A stretch of DNA of 64,000 nt from Pseudomonas sp. SLFW (GTDB lineage: Bacteria > Pseudomonadota > Gammaproteobacteria > Pseudomonadales > Pseudomonadaceae), in the NCBI RefSeq assembly GCF_009905615.1, contig NZ_JAAAKW010000002.1, forward strand, positions 248,001 to 312,000. Reading direction: 5' to 3'. This document shows positions 9,564-23,921 of the stretch, one piece after another. Within the stretch, counting starts at the first letter, position 1; every line of letters begins with the position of its first letter. The position numbers and the translations under genes are program-made. The notes under the pieces are model-generated. The model did not search any database and had not been told where the DNA came from. It saw only the letters and a list, made by a program, of their open reading frames with translations.

Positions 9564-10424
9564 ATGGCAACGCCATCCGTTTTGATTGCCGGATGTGGCG
9601 ACATCGGAGGGCGTCTGGCCTCCCGGTTGCTGCAACAGAGATGGTCGGTGCATGGACTGCGCAGGAACGTGGCGAAATTGCCGCAAGGCGTACGGGGCGT
9701 CAGTGGTGATCTGTTCGATGCGCGGATTCCGGAGCAATGGCCTGAAGGGCGAATCGATTATCTGGTGTATTGCGCAACTCCCACGGAGCGGGATGAAGCG
9801 GGTTACCGGGCGGCGTACGTGCAGGGATTGCGCAACGTGCTGGGCTGGATCGCGCGCAGCGGGCAGAAACCACGGCGGGTGCTGTTCGTATCAAGCAGCA
9901 GTGTGTATGGGCAGCAGCATGGGGAATGGATTGACGAAACCTCTCCAGCCGAGGCTTCAGGATTTTCCGGACAGATCATGCGCGAGGCTGAACAGGTGGC
10001 GCTCACCAGCGGCTGGCCTGCGAGTGTCGTCCGTCTCACCGGCATTTACGGGCCGGGTCGCAGTGATTTGATGAACCGGGTACGTCAGGGCTACAGCGTG
10101 GCTGTCGAGCCGCCTTTGTATGGCAACCGGATTCACGCCGATGATGCAGCGAATCTGTTGGCGTTTCTGCTCCAGGCCGATGCTGACGGGAGGGTGCTGG
10201 AGGACTGCTACATCGGTGTCGACGATGCCCCCGCGCCATTGGCGGAGGTAGTGGACTGGATGCGTGAGCGGTTGGGCGTTACGCAGTGGTCGGACGAAAA
10301 CACCGTCCGCCGCACCGGCAGCAAACGTTGCAGCAACGCCAGGGCAAGAGCGCTGGGCTGGGTGCCGCAGTACGCGAGTTATAAAGAGGGGTATGAGGCG
10401 CTGTTGGCGGGGGAAGCCTCGTAA
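9564..10424 (+). CDS. SDR-family NAD-dependent epimerase/oxidoreductase
   Basis: A 286-residue extended-type short-chain dehydrogenase. The N-terminal Rossmann motif is slightly unusual, IAGCGDIGGRLA (about residues 7-18). A VSSSSVYGQQ stretch precedes the active site. The usual YxxxK is not obvious and appears degenerate (SGFSGQIMREAEQVA), as in YeeZ-like members of the family. The VVRLTGIYGPGR and NRIHADDAANLLAF segments are typical of sugar-nucleotide epimerase relatives. The start at 9564 has a GGAG ribosome site 7 bases upstream. The longer open frame from 9456 lacks one. Substrate not recognisable. Confidence 0.8.
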   Translation: MATPSVLIAGCGDIGGRLASRLLQQRWSVHGLRRNVAKLPQGVRGVSGDLFDARIPEQWPEGRIDYLVYCATPTERDEAGYRAAYVQGLRNVLGWIARSGQKPRRVLFVSSSSVYGQQHGEWIDETSPAEASGFSGQIMREAEQVALTSGWPASVVRLTGIYGPGRSDLMNRVRQGYSVAVEPPLYGNRIHADDAANLLAFLLQADADGRVLEDCYIGVDDAPAPLAEVVDWMRERLGVTQWSDENTVRRTGSKRCSNARARALGWVPQYASYKEGYEALLAGEAS

Positions 10425-10445
10425 CAGCCAACGTGAACTCAGCAT

Positions 10446-10535
10446 TGTAGGAGCGAATTCATTTGCGAATGGTCGACCCCAGACGATACATCTCTATCGG
10501 CTGGGAGATTTTGGCGCATGAATTCGCTCCCACAG
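10446..10535. repeat. REP doublet, GCGAATTCATT type
   Basis: Inverted units: TGTAGGAGCGAATTCATTTG at the left and GCATGAATTCGCTCCCACAG at the right. They sit in the gap between the SDR gene and the convergent lipoprotein gene. Confidence 0.85.
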
Positions 10536-10580
10536 GTGGGTCCGCTCTAGCGTCGGACACCGCCTAGTAGGCGATCGAGG

Positions 10581-11324
10581 CTAATTCTTCTCCAGCACCC
10601 AGTGCCGCTCGCCCGGACGAAGGTCCGGCATTTCGGTCGCCTGGGCATTGTTCACCGCCTGGAAGATTTCCAGCTGTTTGCCTTGGCGCACGAACACCCA
10701 CGGGTTGCCGCGCTCGTTTTTCTCCAGCCACATGCTGTCGTATTCGCCGCTCATGGCCGCGCAGTCGCCTGCCAGACACAGCGCATAACGGTCATTGCCC
10801 GGCAATCCACTCACGCTGCCGTCGGGTTCGAATTCGACGACGCTGCCTTGGCCGTCGCCGTTAACGATGGTCCATTTGCCGCCCAGATAAGCGGTGTAGA
10901 GCGCACGTTCAAAGCTTGTCCCCGGTTGGGCGCCTGCTGGAGCGGCTTCTCTGGGAGTGCGAAAATGCTGCTCAGGGCCGGTGTCACTGGCAGCCTGCAC
11001 CAGCTCATCACCTTTGAGCTTCAAATCGTCGGAAGCGCTGCCGTAGACGTTGACCTTCCAGTCGCCTTTCGGGTCCTTGGCAATCTTGCCCTCGGTCAGC
11101 TCAAAGCCGTTGTAGGACGTTGCCTGACCCGCTGCTGTGTTGATATTCCACTCCAGCGTCGGCCCATACGCCAGCAGCGATTGACGCAGATTGCCACCTT
11201 CGGCTGCAGCATCGATAGCGGCCTGGTTAATCCAGACACCCTCGGGGGTTTTGTTGGAGTGGCTGGCGCAACCGGTCAGCATTGCGGCCAGCAGCGAGAA
11301 AGCGAACGCGACGCGCATACGCAT
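10581..11324 (-). CDS. Hypothetical lipoprotein
   Basis: A 247-residue protein of unknown function with a lipoprotein signal: MRMRVAFAFSLLAAMLTGC, cysteine at residue 19, lipobox LTGC. The mature part contains two similar segments rich in Gly and Asp (WKVNVYGSASDDLKLKGDEL and KWTIVNGDGQGSVVEFEPDG), suggesting a beta-rich periplasmic domain. It probably faces the periplasm or outer membrane. It lies downstream of ridA on the same strand with a 60-bp gap. No enzyme motif seen. Confidence 0.75.
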   Translation of the reverse strand: MRMRVAFAFSLLAAMLTGCASHSNKTPEGVWINQAAIDAAAEGGNLRQSLLAYGPTLEWNINTAAGQATSYNGFELTEGKIAKDPKGDWKVNVYGSASDDLKLKGDELVQAASDTGPEQHFRTPREAAPAGAQPGTSFERALYTAYLGGKWTIVNGDGQGSVVEFEPDGSVSGLPGNDRYALCLAGDCAAMSGEYDSMWLEKNERGNPWVFVRQGKQLEIFQAVNNAQATEMPDLRPGERHWVLEKN

Positions 11325-11384
11325 GGCGGAGTCCTTCCGTTGCTCTGAGAGGGTGGCGGAGCGTGTAGGCGCTCCGCGAGAGAT

Positions 11385-11765
11385 TTACTCGATGACCAGC
11401 ACAGCGTCCATTTCGACCTGGGCGCCACGTGGCAGCGCGGCAACGCCGATGGCAGCACGGGCCGGGTAAGGCTGTTCGAAGTATTTGCCCATGATTTCGT
11501 TGACCTTGGCGAAGTGGCTCAGGTCGGTCAGGAAGATGTTCAGCTTGACGATGTCCTTGAACGAACCGCCTGCGGCTTCGGCCACGGCCTTAAGGTTTTC
11601 GAACACCTGAACGGTCTGGGCTTCGAAGCCTTCGACCAGTTCCATGGTTTTCGGGTCCAGAGGAATCTGGCCGGACATGTAGACGGTATTGCCAGCTTTG
11701 ATCGCCTGAGAATACGTGCCGATGGCGGCAGGGGCTTTGTCGCTGGAGATGACGGTCTTGCTCAT
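11385..11765 (-). CDS. ridA: RidA-type 2-iminobutanoate/2-iminopropanoate deaminase
   Basis: A 126-residue YjgF/YER057c/UK114 protein that hydrolyses reactive enamine/imine intermediates made by PLP enzymes. Hallmarks visible: [60 protein letters not shown]. The arginine in PARAA is the conserved active-site residue of the RidA subgroup. The ATG at 11765 has a strong AGGAG ribosome site. The longer open frame upstream runs into spoT and was not used. It lies 23 bp after the spoT stop, so it is likely co-transcribed. Confidence 0.93.
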   Translation of the reverse strand: MSKTVISSDKAPAAIGTYSQAIKAGNTVYMSGQIPLDPKTMELVEGFEAQTVQVFENLKAVAEAAGGSFKDIVKLNIFLTDLSHFAKVNEIMGKYFEQPYPARAAIGVAALPRGAQVEMDAVLVIE

Positions 11766-11788
11766 GAAAAACTCCTGTTGGCGGTTGG

Positions 11789-13897
11789 CTACGCGCGCAT
11801 GCGGGTGATGCGGATCACGCCGGTAAGGGCGCGCAGTTTCTTGATCACTCGGGCCAGGTGCACGCGGTCGTGCACACTGACCACCAGTTGGACCACGCTG
11901 ATACGACCATCGCGTTCGTCCATGCTGATTTTCTCGATGTTGCCATCGGCCGCGTTGACGCTGCTCGCCAGCAGGGCAATGAGCCCGCGCTGATGCTCCA
12001 GCTCGACCCGCAGCTCGACATTGAATTCGCCGGTGACGTCCTTGGCCCAGGACAGCTGGATGCATTTTTCCGGGTTGTGGCGGATTTCACTGATGTTGCG
12101 GCAGTTGTCCAGGTGCACGACCATGCCTTTGCCCGCCGACAAGTGGCCCACGATCGGGTCGCCCGGAATTGGCGTACAGCATTTGGCGTAGCTGAGCACG
12201 AGGCCTTCGGTGCCGCGAATCGCCAGCGGCCCTTCGGCGCTCGGCAGCTCTTCGCCTTCACTGGCCAGCAAGCGGCGAGCGACGACATAGGCCATGCGGT
12301 TACCCAGGCCGATGTCTTCGAGGAGGTCTTCGATGACCTCGACCCGGTATTCGGCGAGGATCAGTTGCAGGCGCTCGTTCGGAATCTTGTCCAGCGTGCT
12401 GTCGAAGCCGTTCAGCACCTTGTTCAGCAGGCGTTCGCCCAGGCTGATGGACTCGGAGCGGCGTTGCAGTTTGAGGGCGTGACGAATGTGCGTGCGCGCT
12501 TTGCCGGTAACCACGAAGTTGAGCCAGGCCGGGTTCGGACGTGCGCCCGGAGCGCTGACAATCTCGACGGTCGAGCCGCTTTGCAGCGGTTCGGACAGTG
12601 GCGCCAGACGACGGTTGATCCGACAGGCAATGCAGCTGTTGCCGACGTCGGTGTGTACAGCGTAAGCGAAGTCGACCGCCGTGGAGCCTTTGGGCAGCTC
12701 CATGATCCGGCCTTTCGGCGTGAACACGTAGACCTCGTCCGGGAACAGGTCGATTTTCACGCTCTCGATGAATTCCAGCGAGTTGCCGGCGCGTTGCTGC
12801 ATTTCCAGCACGCCCTTGACCCACTGACGTGCGCGGGCGTGGGTGCCTTTCGGCTGCTCGTCGCCCGACGATTTGTACAGCCAGTGCGCGGCGATGCCGT
12901 TGTTGGCCATCTCTTCCATCTCGCGGGTGCGGATCTGGATTTCGATGGGCACGCCATGCATACCAAACAATGTGGTGTGCAACGACTGATAGCCGTTGGC
13001 TTTGGGAATCGCAATGTAGTCCTTGAAGCGCCCCGGCAGCGGTTTGTACAAATTATGTACAGCGCCCAGCACGCGGTAGCAGGTGTCGACCTTGTCTACG
13101 ATGATCCGGAACGCGTAGACGTCCATGATTTCGTTGAAGGCCCGACGCTTGCCGCGCATCTTCTTGTAGATACCGTAGAGGTGTTTCTGCCGCCCGCTGA
13201 CTTCGCCTTCGATACCGTCCACCGCGAGGCAGTGGCTCAGCGACTCTTCGATCTTGTTGACCAGTTCCTTGCGGTTGCCGCGCGCACGTTTGACGGCTTG
13301 ACCGATGCGCGACGAGCGCATGGGGTACATGGCTTTGAAACCCAGGTCTTCGAATTCGATCCGCACGCTGTGCATGCCAAGGCGGTTGGCGATGGGGGCG
13401 TAGATTTCGAGGGTTTCTTTAGCGATGCGTCGGCGTTTTTCGCCAGACAGCACTTCCAGGGTGCGCATGTTGTGCAGGCGGTCGGCGAGCTTGACCAGGA
13501 TCACGCGAATGTCGCGGGCCATGGCCATGGCCATCTTCTGGAAGTTTTCAGCTTGCGCTTCGGCCTTGGTCTCGAAGTTCATCTGGGTCAGTTTGCTGAC
13601 GCCATCGACCAGTTCGGCCACGGTTTCGCCGAACTGCGCACAGAGCGCTTCCTTGGCGATACCGGTGTCTTCGATCACGTCATGCAGCATCGCAGCCATC
13701 AGGCTCTGATGGTCCATGTGCATGTCGGCAAGGATATTGGCCACCGCCAGCGGATGCGTGACGTAAGGCTCGCCGCTGCGACGGCGCTGGCCGTCGTGGG
13801 CTTGTTCGGCGTAGAAGTACGCTCGGCGGACCAGATTGACCTGATCAGTGCCGAGGTAGGTCGACAGGCGATCGGCGAGGGCGTCTATGCTCGGCAA
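11789..13897 (-). CDS. spoT: Bifunctional (p)ppGpp synthetase/hydrolase SpoT
   Basis: A 702-residue RelA/SpoT homologue controlling the stringent response. The N-terminal HD hydrolase domain includes [20 protein letters not shown] and [10 protein letters not shown]. The synthetase domain follows (about 230-360: [40 protein letters not shown]). The TGS domain is near 390-450 ([20 protein letters not shown]). The C-terminal ACT domain runs to the end. An intact HD motif argues for an active hydrolase, hence SpoT rather than RelA. It follows rpoZ by 60 bp, the usual gammaproteobacterial arrangement. Confidence 0.97.
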   Translation of the reverse strand: MPSIDALADRLSTYLGTDQVNLVRRAYFYAEQAHDGQRRRSGEPYVTHPLAVANILADMHMDHQSLMAAMLHDVIEDTGIAKEALCAQFGETVAELVDGVSKLTQMNFETKAEAQAENFQKMAMAMARDIRVILVKLADRLHNMRTLEVLSGEKRRRIAKETLEIYAPIANRLGMHSVRIEFEDLGFKAMYPMRSSRIGQAVKRARGNRKELVNKIEESLSHCLAVDGIEGEVSGRQKHLYGIYKKMRGKRRAFNEIMDVYAFRIIVDKVDTCYRVLGAVHNLYKPLPGRFKDYIAIPKANGYQSLHTTLFGMHGVPIEIQIRTREMEEMANNGIAAHWLYKSSGDEQPKGTHARARQWVKGVLEMQQRAGNSLEFIESVKIDLFPDEVYVFTPKGRIMELPKGSTAVDFAYAVHTDVGNSCIACRINRRLAPLSEPLQSGSTVEIVSAPGARPNPAWLNFVVTGKARTHIRHALKLQRRSESISLGERLLNKVLNGFDSTLDKIPNERLQLILAEYRVEVIEDLLEDIGLGNRMAYVVARRLLASEGEELPSAEGPLAIRGTEGLVLSYAKCCTPIPGDPIVGHLSAGKGMVVHLDNCRNISEIRHNPEKCIQLSWAKDVTGEFNVELRVELEHQRGLIALLASSVNAADGNIEKISMDERDGRISVVQLVVSVHDRVHLARVIKKLRALTGVIRITRMRA

Positions 13898-13957
13898 GGG
13901 AGAACTCCTTGCCGAAGCGGGTGACCCTGCGCGTTGCTACGTCGACCGGGCATAGGC

Positions 13958-14221
13958 TTAGACGGCCTCGTTGGACTCGTCCTCGAACGCAGCGAACAGT
14001 GGTTCATCTTCAACGATTTCAGCTTCTGCAATGACAGCGTAATCCATCAGGCCCGCTGCGATTTCGCGCAGGGCAACAACGGTAGGCTTGTCGTTTTCCC
14101 AGGCCAGCTTTGGCTCTTTGCCGCCGGTCGCCAGTTGACGCGAACGTTTGGTGGCGAGCATGACCAGCTCAAAGCGGTTATCTACATGTTCCAGGCAGTC
14201 TTCAACGGTCACGCGGGCCAT
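13958..14221 (-). CDS. rpoZ: RNA polymerase omega subunit
   Basis: An 87-residue subunit that helps assemble the RNA polymerase beta-prime subunit and contributes to a ppGpp site. It begins [20 protein letters not shown] and contains the invariant [13 protein letters not shown] segment. The open frame extends upstream to 14302, but the ATG at 14221 has a GAGGAA ribosome site and gives the standard length. Co-directional with spoT, so a target of ppGpp sits beside its metabolising enzyme. Confidence 0.96.
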   Translation of the reverse strand: MARVTVEDCLEHVDNRFELVMLATKRSRQLATGGKEPKLAWENDKPTVVALREIAAGLMDYAVIAEAEIVEDEPLFAAFEDESNEAV

Positions 14222-14365
14222 GGGTATTCCTCGTAGCAAATGCGTATGCGCGGTGCCCGGATGGGCGAGCGGACTCGGTAGTTTACAAGTGGACGGCCAC
14301 AAGCTTCAAGCGGCACGCCACAGGCGGTCGGTTTTGGTGCTTTTTCGATGCGTTTCAAACGGCCC

Positions 14366-14453
14366 CTGTAGGAGTGAGCTTGCTCGCGATAGCTATCCAT
14401 CAGGCGAATGCAGTGCCTGATCTGACGCATCGCGAGCAAGCTCACCCCTACAG
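14366..14453. repeat. REP doublet, GTGAGCTTGCTCGCGAT type
   Basis: Inverted units: CTGTAGGAGTGAGCTTGCTC at the left and CGAGCAAGCTCACCCCTACAG at the right (one mismatch in the outer arm). Between gmk and rpoZ, which are both leftward. Confidence 0.87.
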
Positions 14454-14486
14454 GTTCGCGGTGTCACCACGCGGGCAGTGGTGTGA

Positions 14487-15984
<1,498 letters not shown>

Positions 15985-16229
15985 GGGGAATACCTCTAAA
16001 AAGTCAGGCGTACGGGGCGATGTGCCGCCCGAAGTTGCCGTGAAGAAACGGCAGGCTATAAAGGCGCAAGATTGTAGCTCAGAGCAGGGGGCGCGCCCAA
16101 ATGTGGCAGTGTCGCAGCCGTGAAAGAATGTCGCTGTTTCGCTGCCTTACAGCGCCTTTCTGTAACCTTGGGCGTACGCCAATCATCATTGAAGCGTTAC
16201 AAGATGTCCCAAGGCAGGGCGTGCGCCCC

Positions 16230-16235
16230 TATAAT
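16230..16235 (+). promoter_or_regulatory. Possible -10 box for rph
   Basis: A TATAAT hexamer 36 bases before the rph ATG, in an otherwise GC-rich stretch. No clear -35 box at 17 bases. The rest of the 287-bp yicC-rph intergenic region shows nothing recognisable. Confidence 0.4.
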
Positions 16236-16271
16236 GCACGTCAGTTTTCCGTCTCAGCACAGGTATCCCAG

Positions 16272-16994
16272 ATGAAACGTCCAAGTGGTCGCGTTGCCGA
16301 TCAGCTCCGCTTGATCCGCATCACCCGCAACTACACCAAGCACGCCGAGGGTTCTGTGCTGGTCGAGTTCGGCGACACCAAGGTGATCTGCACCGTCAGC
16401 GTCGAAAACGGCGTCCCGCGTTTTCTCAAAGGCCAGGGCCAAGGCTGGCTGACCGCCGAGTACGGCATGCTGCCGCGTTCGACCGGCGAGCGTAACCAGC
16501 GCGAAGCGAGCAAGGGGAAACAAGGCGGACGTACGCTGGAAATCCAGCGGCTGATCGGCCGTTCTCTGCGCGCCGCGCTGGACATGTCCAAGCTGGGCGA
16601 CATCACCCTGTACGTGGACTGCGACGTGATTCAGGCCGACGGCGGCACTCGCACGGCGTCCATCACGGGTGCCATGGTGGCGCTGGTCGATGCACTGAAA
16701 ACCATCAAGAAGCGCGGTGGTCTCAAGGGCGGCGACCCGCTGAAGCAGATGATCGCTGCCGTTTCTGTTGGCATGTACCAGGGTGAGCCCGTTTTGGATC
16801 TGGACTACCTCGAAGACTCCGCTGCCGAAACTGACCTGAACGTGGTCATGACCAGCGCAGGCGGTTTCATCGAGGTTCAAGGCACTGCCGAAGGCGCGCC
16901 GTTCCAGCCTGAAGACCTGAACGCCATGCTGGCCTTGGCGCAGAAGGGCATGAACGAAATCTTCGAATTGCAAAAAGCCGCATTGGCAGACTGA
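16272..16994 (+). CDS. rph: Ribonuclease PH
   Basis: A 240-residue phosphorolytic 3'-5' exoribonuclease that trims tRNA precursors. It begins [20 protein letters not shown]. RNase PH features include [20 protein letters not shown], the [20 protein letters not shown] loop and the phosphate-site [20 protein letters not shown]. An upstream open frame to 16101 is ignored because the ATG at 16272 gives the family length and start. No frameshift is present, unlike the truncated rph of E. coli K-12. Confidence 0.97.
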   Translation: MKRPSGRVADQLRLIRITRNYTKHAEGSVLVEFGDTKVICTVSVENGVPRFLKGQGQGWLTAEYGMLPRSTGERNQREASKGKQGGRTLEIQRLIGRSLRAALDMSKLGDITLYVDCDVIQADGGTRTASITGAMVALVDALKTIKKRGGLKGGDPLKQMIAAVSVGMYQGEPVLDLDYLEDSAAETDLNVVMTSAGGFIEVQGTAEGAPFQPEDLNAMLALAQKGMNEIFELQKAALAD

Positions 16995-17054
16995 TCGCTA
17001 CAAGCGCGGTTTTTTATTCACAGCTCGCTTCACAACCGTCAGAACAGGGAAAGC

Positions 17055-17423
17055 ATGATGATTGACCAGACGCCTTTATCCGCACCGAGCAAGGAAGTCC
17101 GTCAGTGGGCAATGCTGTGCCACTTCGCGGCGTTTTTCGGGTTGATCTTCCCCTTCGGCAACCTGCTGGGGCCGCTGATCGTCTGGCAATTGAAGAAAGA
17201 AACCGACCCGTACATCGACAGCCAGGGCAAGGAAGCACTGAATTTTCAGATCACCGTCGCCATTGCGGCGATGGTCTGTTTTCTGTTGATGGTGATCGTC
17301 ATCGGCTTTCCGCTGTTGATGCTGGTGGGAATTGGCGCACTGGTGCTGACGATCATTGCGGGCATCAAGGCAAATGACGGGGTTGCCTACCGGTATCCGT
17401 TCACCTGGCGGTTGATTAAGTAA
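17055..17423 (+). CDS. DUF4870 small membrane protein
   Basis: A 122-residue predicted inner-membrane protein of unknown function. After a soluble N-terminus comes a hydrophobic segment (WAMLCHFAAFFGLIFPFGNL) and the DUF4870 motif IVWQLKKETDPYIDSQGKEA. Then come two more helices (VAIAAMVCFLLMVIVIGFPL and LMLVGIGALVLTIIAGI). It ends with the family motif YRYPFTWRLIK. Two adjacent ATGs exist, and the first follows an ACAGGGAAAGC ribosome site. Found after rph in other pseudomonads. Confidence 0.88.
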   Translation: MMIDQTPLSAPSKEVRQWAMLCHFAAFFGLIFPFGNLLGPLIVWQLKKETDPYIDSQGKEALNFQITVAIAAMVCFLLMVIVIGFPLLMLVGIGALVLTIIAGIKANDGVAYRYPFTWRLIK

Positions 17424-17445
17424 TATCTGCCAGCGCTGGACAACT

Positions 17446-17537
17446 CTGTGGGAGCGAATTCATTCGCGAGACGATGGTACGGTCGAAGGTAATGCGTCGG
17501 ATGTACCGACCTCTCGCGAATGAATTCGCTCCCACAG
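17446..17537. repeat. REP doublet, GCGAATTCATT type
   Basis: Inverted units: CTGTGGGAGCGAATTCATTC at the left and GAATGAATTCGCTCCCACAG at the right, a near-perfect mirror. In the convergent gap between the DUF4870 gene and crc. Confidence 0.88.
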
Positions 17538-17581
17538 GGGATGTGCTGCGTCTGTAGGGGCGTGCCAACTGCCAGACAAAC

Positions 17582-17609
17582 AAAAGCCGACTTCACGTCG
17601 GCTTTTTTT
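17582..17609. terminator. Bidirectional terminator between DUF4870 gene and crc
   Basis: AAAAGCCGAC (17582-17591) pairs with GTCGGCTTTT (17597-17606) around a 5-base loop. T8 follows on the plus side and an A-run lies on the minus side. It ends 14 bp before the crc stop, so it can serve both convergent genes. Confidence 0.85.
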
Positions 17610-17623
17610 TGAGCAACTGGACG

Positions 17624-18403
17624 TCAGATGGTCAACGTCCAGTCGTAGTCCACGATCAGCGGCGCGTGCTGTGAGAAGCGCGGCTGGCGTGGCAGGCGTG
17701 CGCTGCGTACGAAACGGCGCAAGCCCGGGGTCAGCAGTTGGTAGTCGAACCGCCAGCCCAGATTCAGCATCTCGGCCTGCTCGTTATCGGGCCACCAGCT
17801 GTACTGATCGCTCTCACGGCTGACTTCGCGCAAGGCATCGACATAGCCCATGTTGCCAACGATCTCGTCCATCCACGCACGCTCCGGTGCCAGGAAACCC
17901 GGAGATTGCTGGCTGTCGCGCCAGTTCTTGATGTCCAGTTTCTGCTGCGCAACGTAGAGCGAGCCACAGTAAATGTACTCACGACGTTTACGACGCTGCT
18001 TGTCCAGATACTTGCCGAAATCGTCCATGAGCTTGAACTTCTGGTTCAAGTCGTCATCGCCGTTCATCCCGGACGGGAGCAGCAAAGTTGCGATACTGAC
18101 TTTATCGAAATCTGCTTGCAGGTAACGCCCATAACGGTCGGCTGTTTCAAAGCCAAGACCGTAGATTACCGCCTTTGGTTGCAGTCGCGAGTAAAGTGCC
18201 ACGCCACCCTGGGCGGGAACTTCGGCATCGCGGGCATACAGGAAGTAGCCATCCAGTTGGAAGGCTGGATCATCCATTTCAAAGGCGGAGGCACGGGTGT
18301 CCTGAAGGCAGATGACGTCGGCATTCTGGGCTTGCAGCCAACTGAGCAACCCGCGCTCGACTGCAGCCTGAATACCATTAACGTTCACACTGATGATCCG
18401 CAT
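17624..18403 (-). CDS. crc: Catabolite repression control protein Crc
   Basis: A 259-residue protein of the exonuclease-endonuclease-phosphatase fold that, with Hfq, represses translation of catabolic mRNAs carrying A-rich sites. It begins MRIISVNVNGIQAAVERGLL. ICLQDTRASAFEMDD is seen where AP endonucleases have a catalytic LQET, and the C-terminus reads RQPRFSQHAPLIVDYDW. Crc proteins are known to lack nuclease activity. The frame extends 4 codons upstream, but the ATG at 18403 gives the standard 259 residues. Divergent from pyrE. Confidence 0.96.
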   Translation of the reverse strand: MRIISVNVNGIQAAVERGLLSWLQAQNADVICLQDTRASAFEMDDPAFQLDGYFLYARDAEVPAQGGVALYSRLQPKAVIYGLGFETADRYGRYLQADFDKVSIATLLLPSGMNGDDDLNQKFKLMDDFGKYLDKQRRKRREYIYCGSLYVAQQKLDIKNWRDSQQSPGFLAPERAWMDEIVGNMGYVDALREVSRESDQYSWWPDNEQAEMLNLGWRFDYQLLTPGLRRFVRSARLPRQPRFSQHAPLIVDYDWTLTI

Positions 18404-18436
18404 AAATGGCCCCAAAAATCACGTGCGTGTATGATA

Positions 18437-18484
18437 CCCGAGCTCTACCTAATTAGCTAAATCCGTGGTATTCGGGGCTTTTTT
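18437..18484 (+). promoter_or_regulatory. Leader hairpin with T-run immediately before pyrE
   Basis: CCCGAG (18437-18442) can pair with TTCGGG (18471-18476), including one G-U pair. T6 follows at 18479-18484, directly before the ATG at 18486. The only plausible ribosome site (CGGGG) lies in the right arm, so folding would both hide it and resemble a terminator. Confidence 0.35.
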
Positions 18485-18485
18485 C

Positions 18486-19127
18486 ATGCAGGCGTATCAG
18501 CGCGAATTCATTCGTTTTGCCATCGATCGCGGGGTTTTGCGCTTCGGTGAGTTCACTTTGAAGTCGGGGCGCACCAGTCCTTACTTCTTCAACGCCGGTC
18601 TTTTCAACAGCGGCTCGGCACTTGCCCAACTGGGTAAGTTCTATGCGGCGGCTGTTGTAGAGAGCGGTATTTCCTTCGATGTCCTGTTCGGGCCTGCGTA
18701 TAAGGGTATTCCTTTGGCGGCTGCGACGGCCGTGGCATTGGCCGATCGTCACGACCTTGACCTGCCGTGGTGTTTCAACCGCAAGGAAGCCAAGGCTCAC
18801 GGCGAGGGCGGCACGCTGGTCGGTGCACCGTTGACCGGCAACGTCTTGATCATCGACGACGTGATCACGGCAGGCACGGCGATTCGTGAAGTCATGCAGA
18901 TCATTCAGGTTCAGGGCGCGACCGCCGCTGGCGTGTTGATTGCATTGAATCGCCAAGAGCGTGGGAATGGCGAGCTTTCGGCCATCCAAGAGGTCGAGCG
19001 TGATTTCGGCATTCCGGTCGTGAGCATCGTCTCGTTGAATCAGGTCCTTGAGTTCCTGGCAGACGATCCTCAGCTCAAGCAGCATTTGCCCGCCGTGGAA
19101 GCGTATCGGGCGCAGTACGGCATCTGA
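18486..19127 (+). CDS. pyrE: Orotate phosphoribosyltransferase
   Basis: A 213-residue enzyme of pyrimidine synthesis that joins orotate and PRPP to give OMP. It begins [20 protein letters not shown]. The substrate loop [10 protein letters not shown] and the PRPP-binding motif [13 protein letters not shown] are present. The frame opens 7 codons upstream, but the ATG at 18486 gives the family length. Adjacent to crc as in other Pseudomonas. A DUF4124 gene follows 22 bp downstream. Confidence 0.97.
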   Translation: MQAYQREFIRFAIDRGVLRFGEFTLKSGRTSPYFFNAGLFNSGSALAQLGKFYAAAVVESGISFDVLFGPAYKGIPLAAATAVALADRHDLDLPWCFNRKEAKAHGEGGTLVGAPLTGNVLIIDDVITAGTAIREVMQIIQVQGATAAGVLIALNRQERGNGELSAIQEVERDFGIPVVSIVSLNQVLEFLADDPQLKQHLPAVEAYRAQYGI

Positions 19128-19149
19128 AGGGTCAGGGGATCGCGTTGTT

Positions 19150-19764
19150 ATGCTCAAGCTGGGCACGGTAGGACTTTGTTTGTCGCTGGGAGTGGGGTGT
19201 ATCGCGAGCGTTCACGCCGACGACACCTCCGGCATGGTGTTCTATCGGTACATCGACAGTCGCGGTGTGACCGTGCTCGACCGTCAAGGCGTGCCCGCGG
19301 AATATGCGGGCAAGGGCTATGAAGTCTTGAATATGCGCGGTCGCGTGATTCAGGTCATTCCGCCCGCGCTCACCGGCGACCAGGCACGGGAAGCCCAGGC
19401 TGCCGCGCAAGCCGCCAAGGCTCAAGCCGATGCGGATGCCCAGCTGACGCGTCTCTACAGCAGCGTGACCGATGTTGATCGGGCCCGCGCGCGCAAGCTC
19501 GCCGAGCTGGATTCGCTCATCTCCGTAGCCCGCAGCAATATTCAAGGGCTGGCAAGCCAACAGGCGTCGCTCCAGAGTCAGGCAGCGGATCAGGAGCGGG
19601 CTGGCCGCGTGGTGTCTCAAAGCCTGATCGATCAGATGAACGACACCACCGATCAGCAACAGCATCTCAACGACGAGATTCAGCGTTATCAGAGCGCCAA
19701 GCAGCAGGCCGACAAGGGTTTCGCGCAGGATCGCGCTCGGTTGCAGCAGTTGCTTTCGCAATAA
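19150..19764 (+). CDS. Periplasmic DUF4124-type coiled-coil protein
   Basis: A 204-residue exported protein of unknown function. The signal peptide is MLKLGTVGLCLSLGVGCIAS ending near VHA-DD. Residues about 25-60 have the DUF4124 pattern (MVFYRYIDSRGVTVLDRQGV). The rest is strongly helical and Ala/Gln/Arg-rich (DQAREAQAAAQAAKAQADAD, QLINDEIQRYQSAKQQADK-like), probably a coiled coil. The open frame reaches back into pyrE. The ATG at 19150 was chosen because it opens the signal peptide and follows AGGGGATCG. A terminator follows. Confidence 0.82.
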   Translation: MLKLGTVGLCLSLGVGCIASVHADDTSGMVFYRYIDSRGVTVLDRQGVPAEYAGKGYEVLNMRGRVIQVIPPALTGDQAREAQAAAQAAKAQADADAQLTRLYSSVTDVDRARARKLAELDSLISVARSNIQGLASQQASLQSQAADQERAGRVVSQSLIDQMNDTTDQQQHLNDEIQRYQSAKQQADKGFAQDRARLQQLLSQ

Positions 19765-19779
19765 GCTCCGCCCAATGAA

Positions 19780-19811
19780 AAGGCCCCATCGGTTTGTGCC
19801 AGTGGGGCCTT
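19780..19811. terminator. Bidirectional terminator, DUF4124 gene / argB
   Basis: AAGGCCCCA (19780-19788) pairs perfectly with TGGGGCCTT (19803-19811) around 14 bases. It has an A-run on the left and a short T-containing tail on the right. It lies between convergent genes. Confidence 0.8.
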
Positions 19812-19829
19812 GTTCATTGCGTGGCGGAA

Positions 19830-23421
<3,592 letters not shown>

Positions 23422-23459
23422 GCGTTTAGCGACATCCGTGCCAAGAGGTTTTACGCGAT

Positions 23460-23915
23460 TCAGTGGCTGCCCGAATGGCCGAAACCGCCTGCGCCGCGCT
23501 GACTTTCGTCGAACTCCTGAACGATTTCGAAGTGCGCCTGCACGACCGGCACCAGCACCAGTTGAGCGATGCGCTCACCCACGGAAATCTTGAAAGCGGT
23601 CTGGCCACGGTTCCAGCAGGACACCATCAACTCGCCCTGATAATCGGAGTCGATCAGGCCGACAAGGTTGCCCAGCACAATCCCGTGCTTATGGCCCAGG
23701 CCCGAGCGCGGCAGAATCAGCGCGGCAAGGGCAGGGTCTGCGATGTATATCGACAGGCCGGTAGGAATCAACAGGGTCTGACCGGGTTCCAGTACCGTTT
23801 CCTCTTTGAGCATGGCGCGCAGGTCCAGACCGGCGGAACCGGTGGTGGCGTAGGCCGGGAGCGGGAATTCGCCGCCAATGCGGGGGTCGAGGATTTTGGC
23901 TTGTAGAGCATGCAT
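23460..23915 (-). CDS. dut: dUTP diphosphatase
   Basis: A 151-residue trimeric dUTPase that keeps uracil out of DNA and supplies dUMP. Conserved motifs are visible: [12 protein letters not shown] (motif 1), [20 protein letters not shown] (motifs 2-3), [16 protein letters not shown], and the C-terminal lid [11 protein letters not shown]. It lies between coaBC (6 bp gap) and algC (38 bp gap), all leftward, which indicates one operon. Confidence 0.97.
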   Translation of the reverse strand: MHALQAKILDPRIGGEFPLPAYATTGSAGLDLRAMLKEETVLEPGQTLLIPTGLSIYIADPALAALILPRSGLGHKHGIVLGNLVGLIDSDYQGELMVSCWNRGQTAFKISVGERIAQLVLVPVVQAHFEIVQEFDESQRGAGGFGHSGSH

Positions 23916-23921
23916 ACGTGA

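Noticed and set aside
11858..13924. 688-codon plus-strand open frame opposite spoT
   Set aside because: Shadow of SpoT. The composition is rich in H, D, V and Q typical of antisense frames, with no motif or ribosome site.
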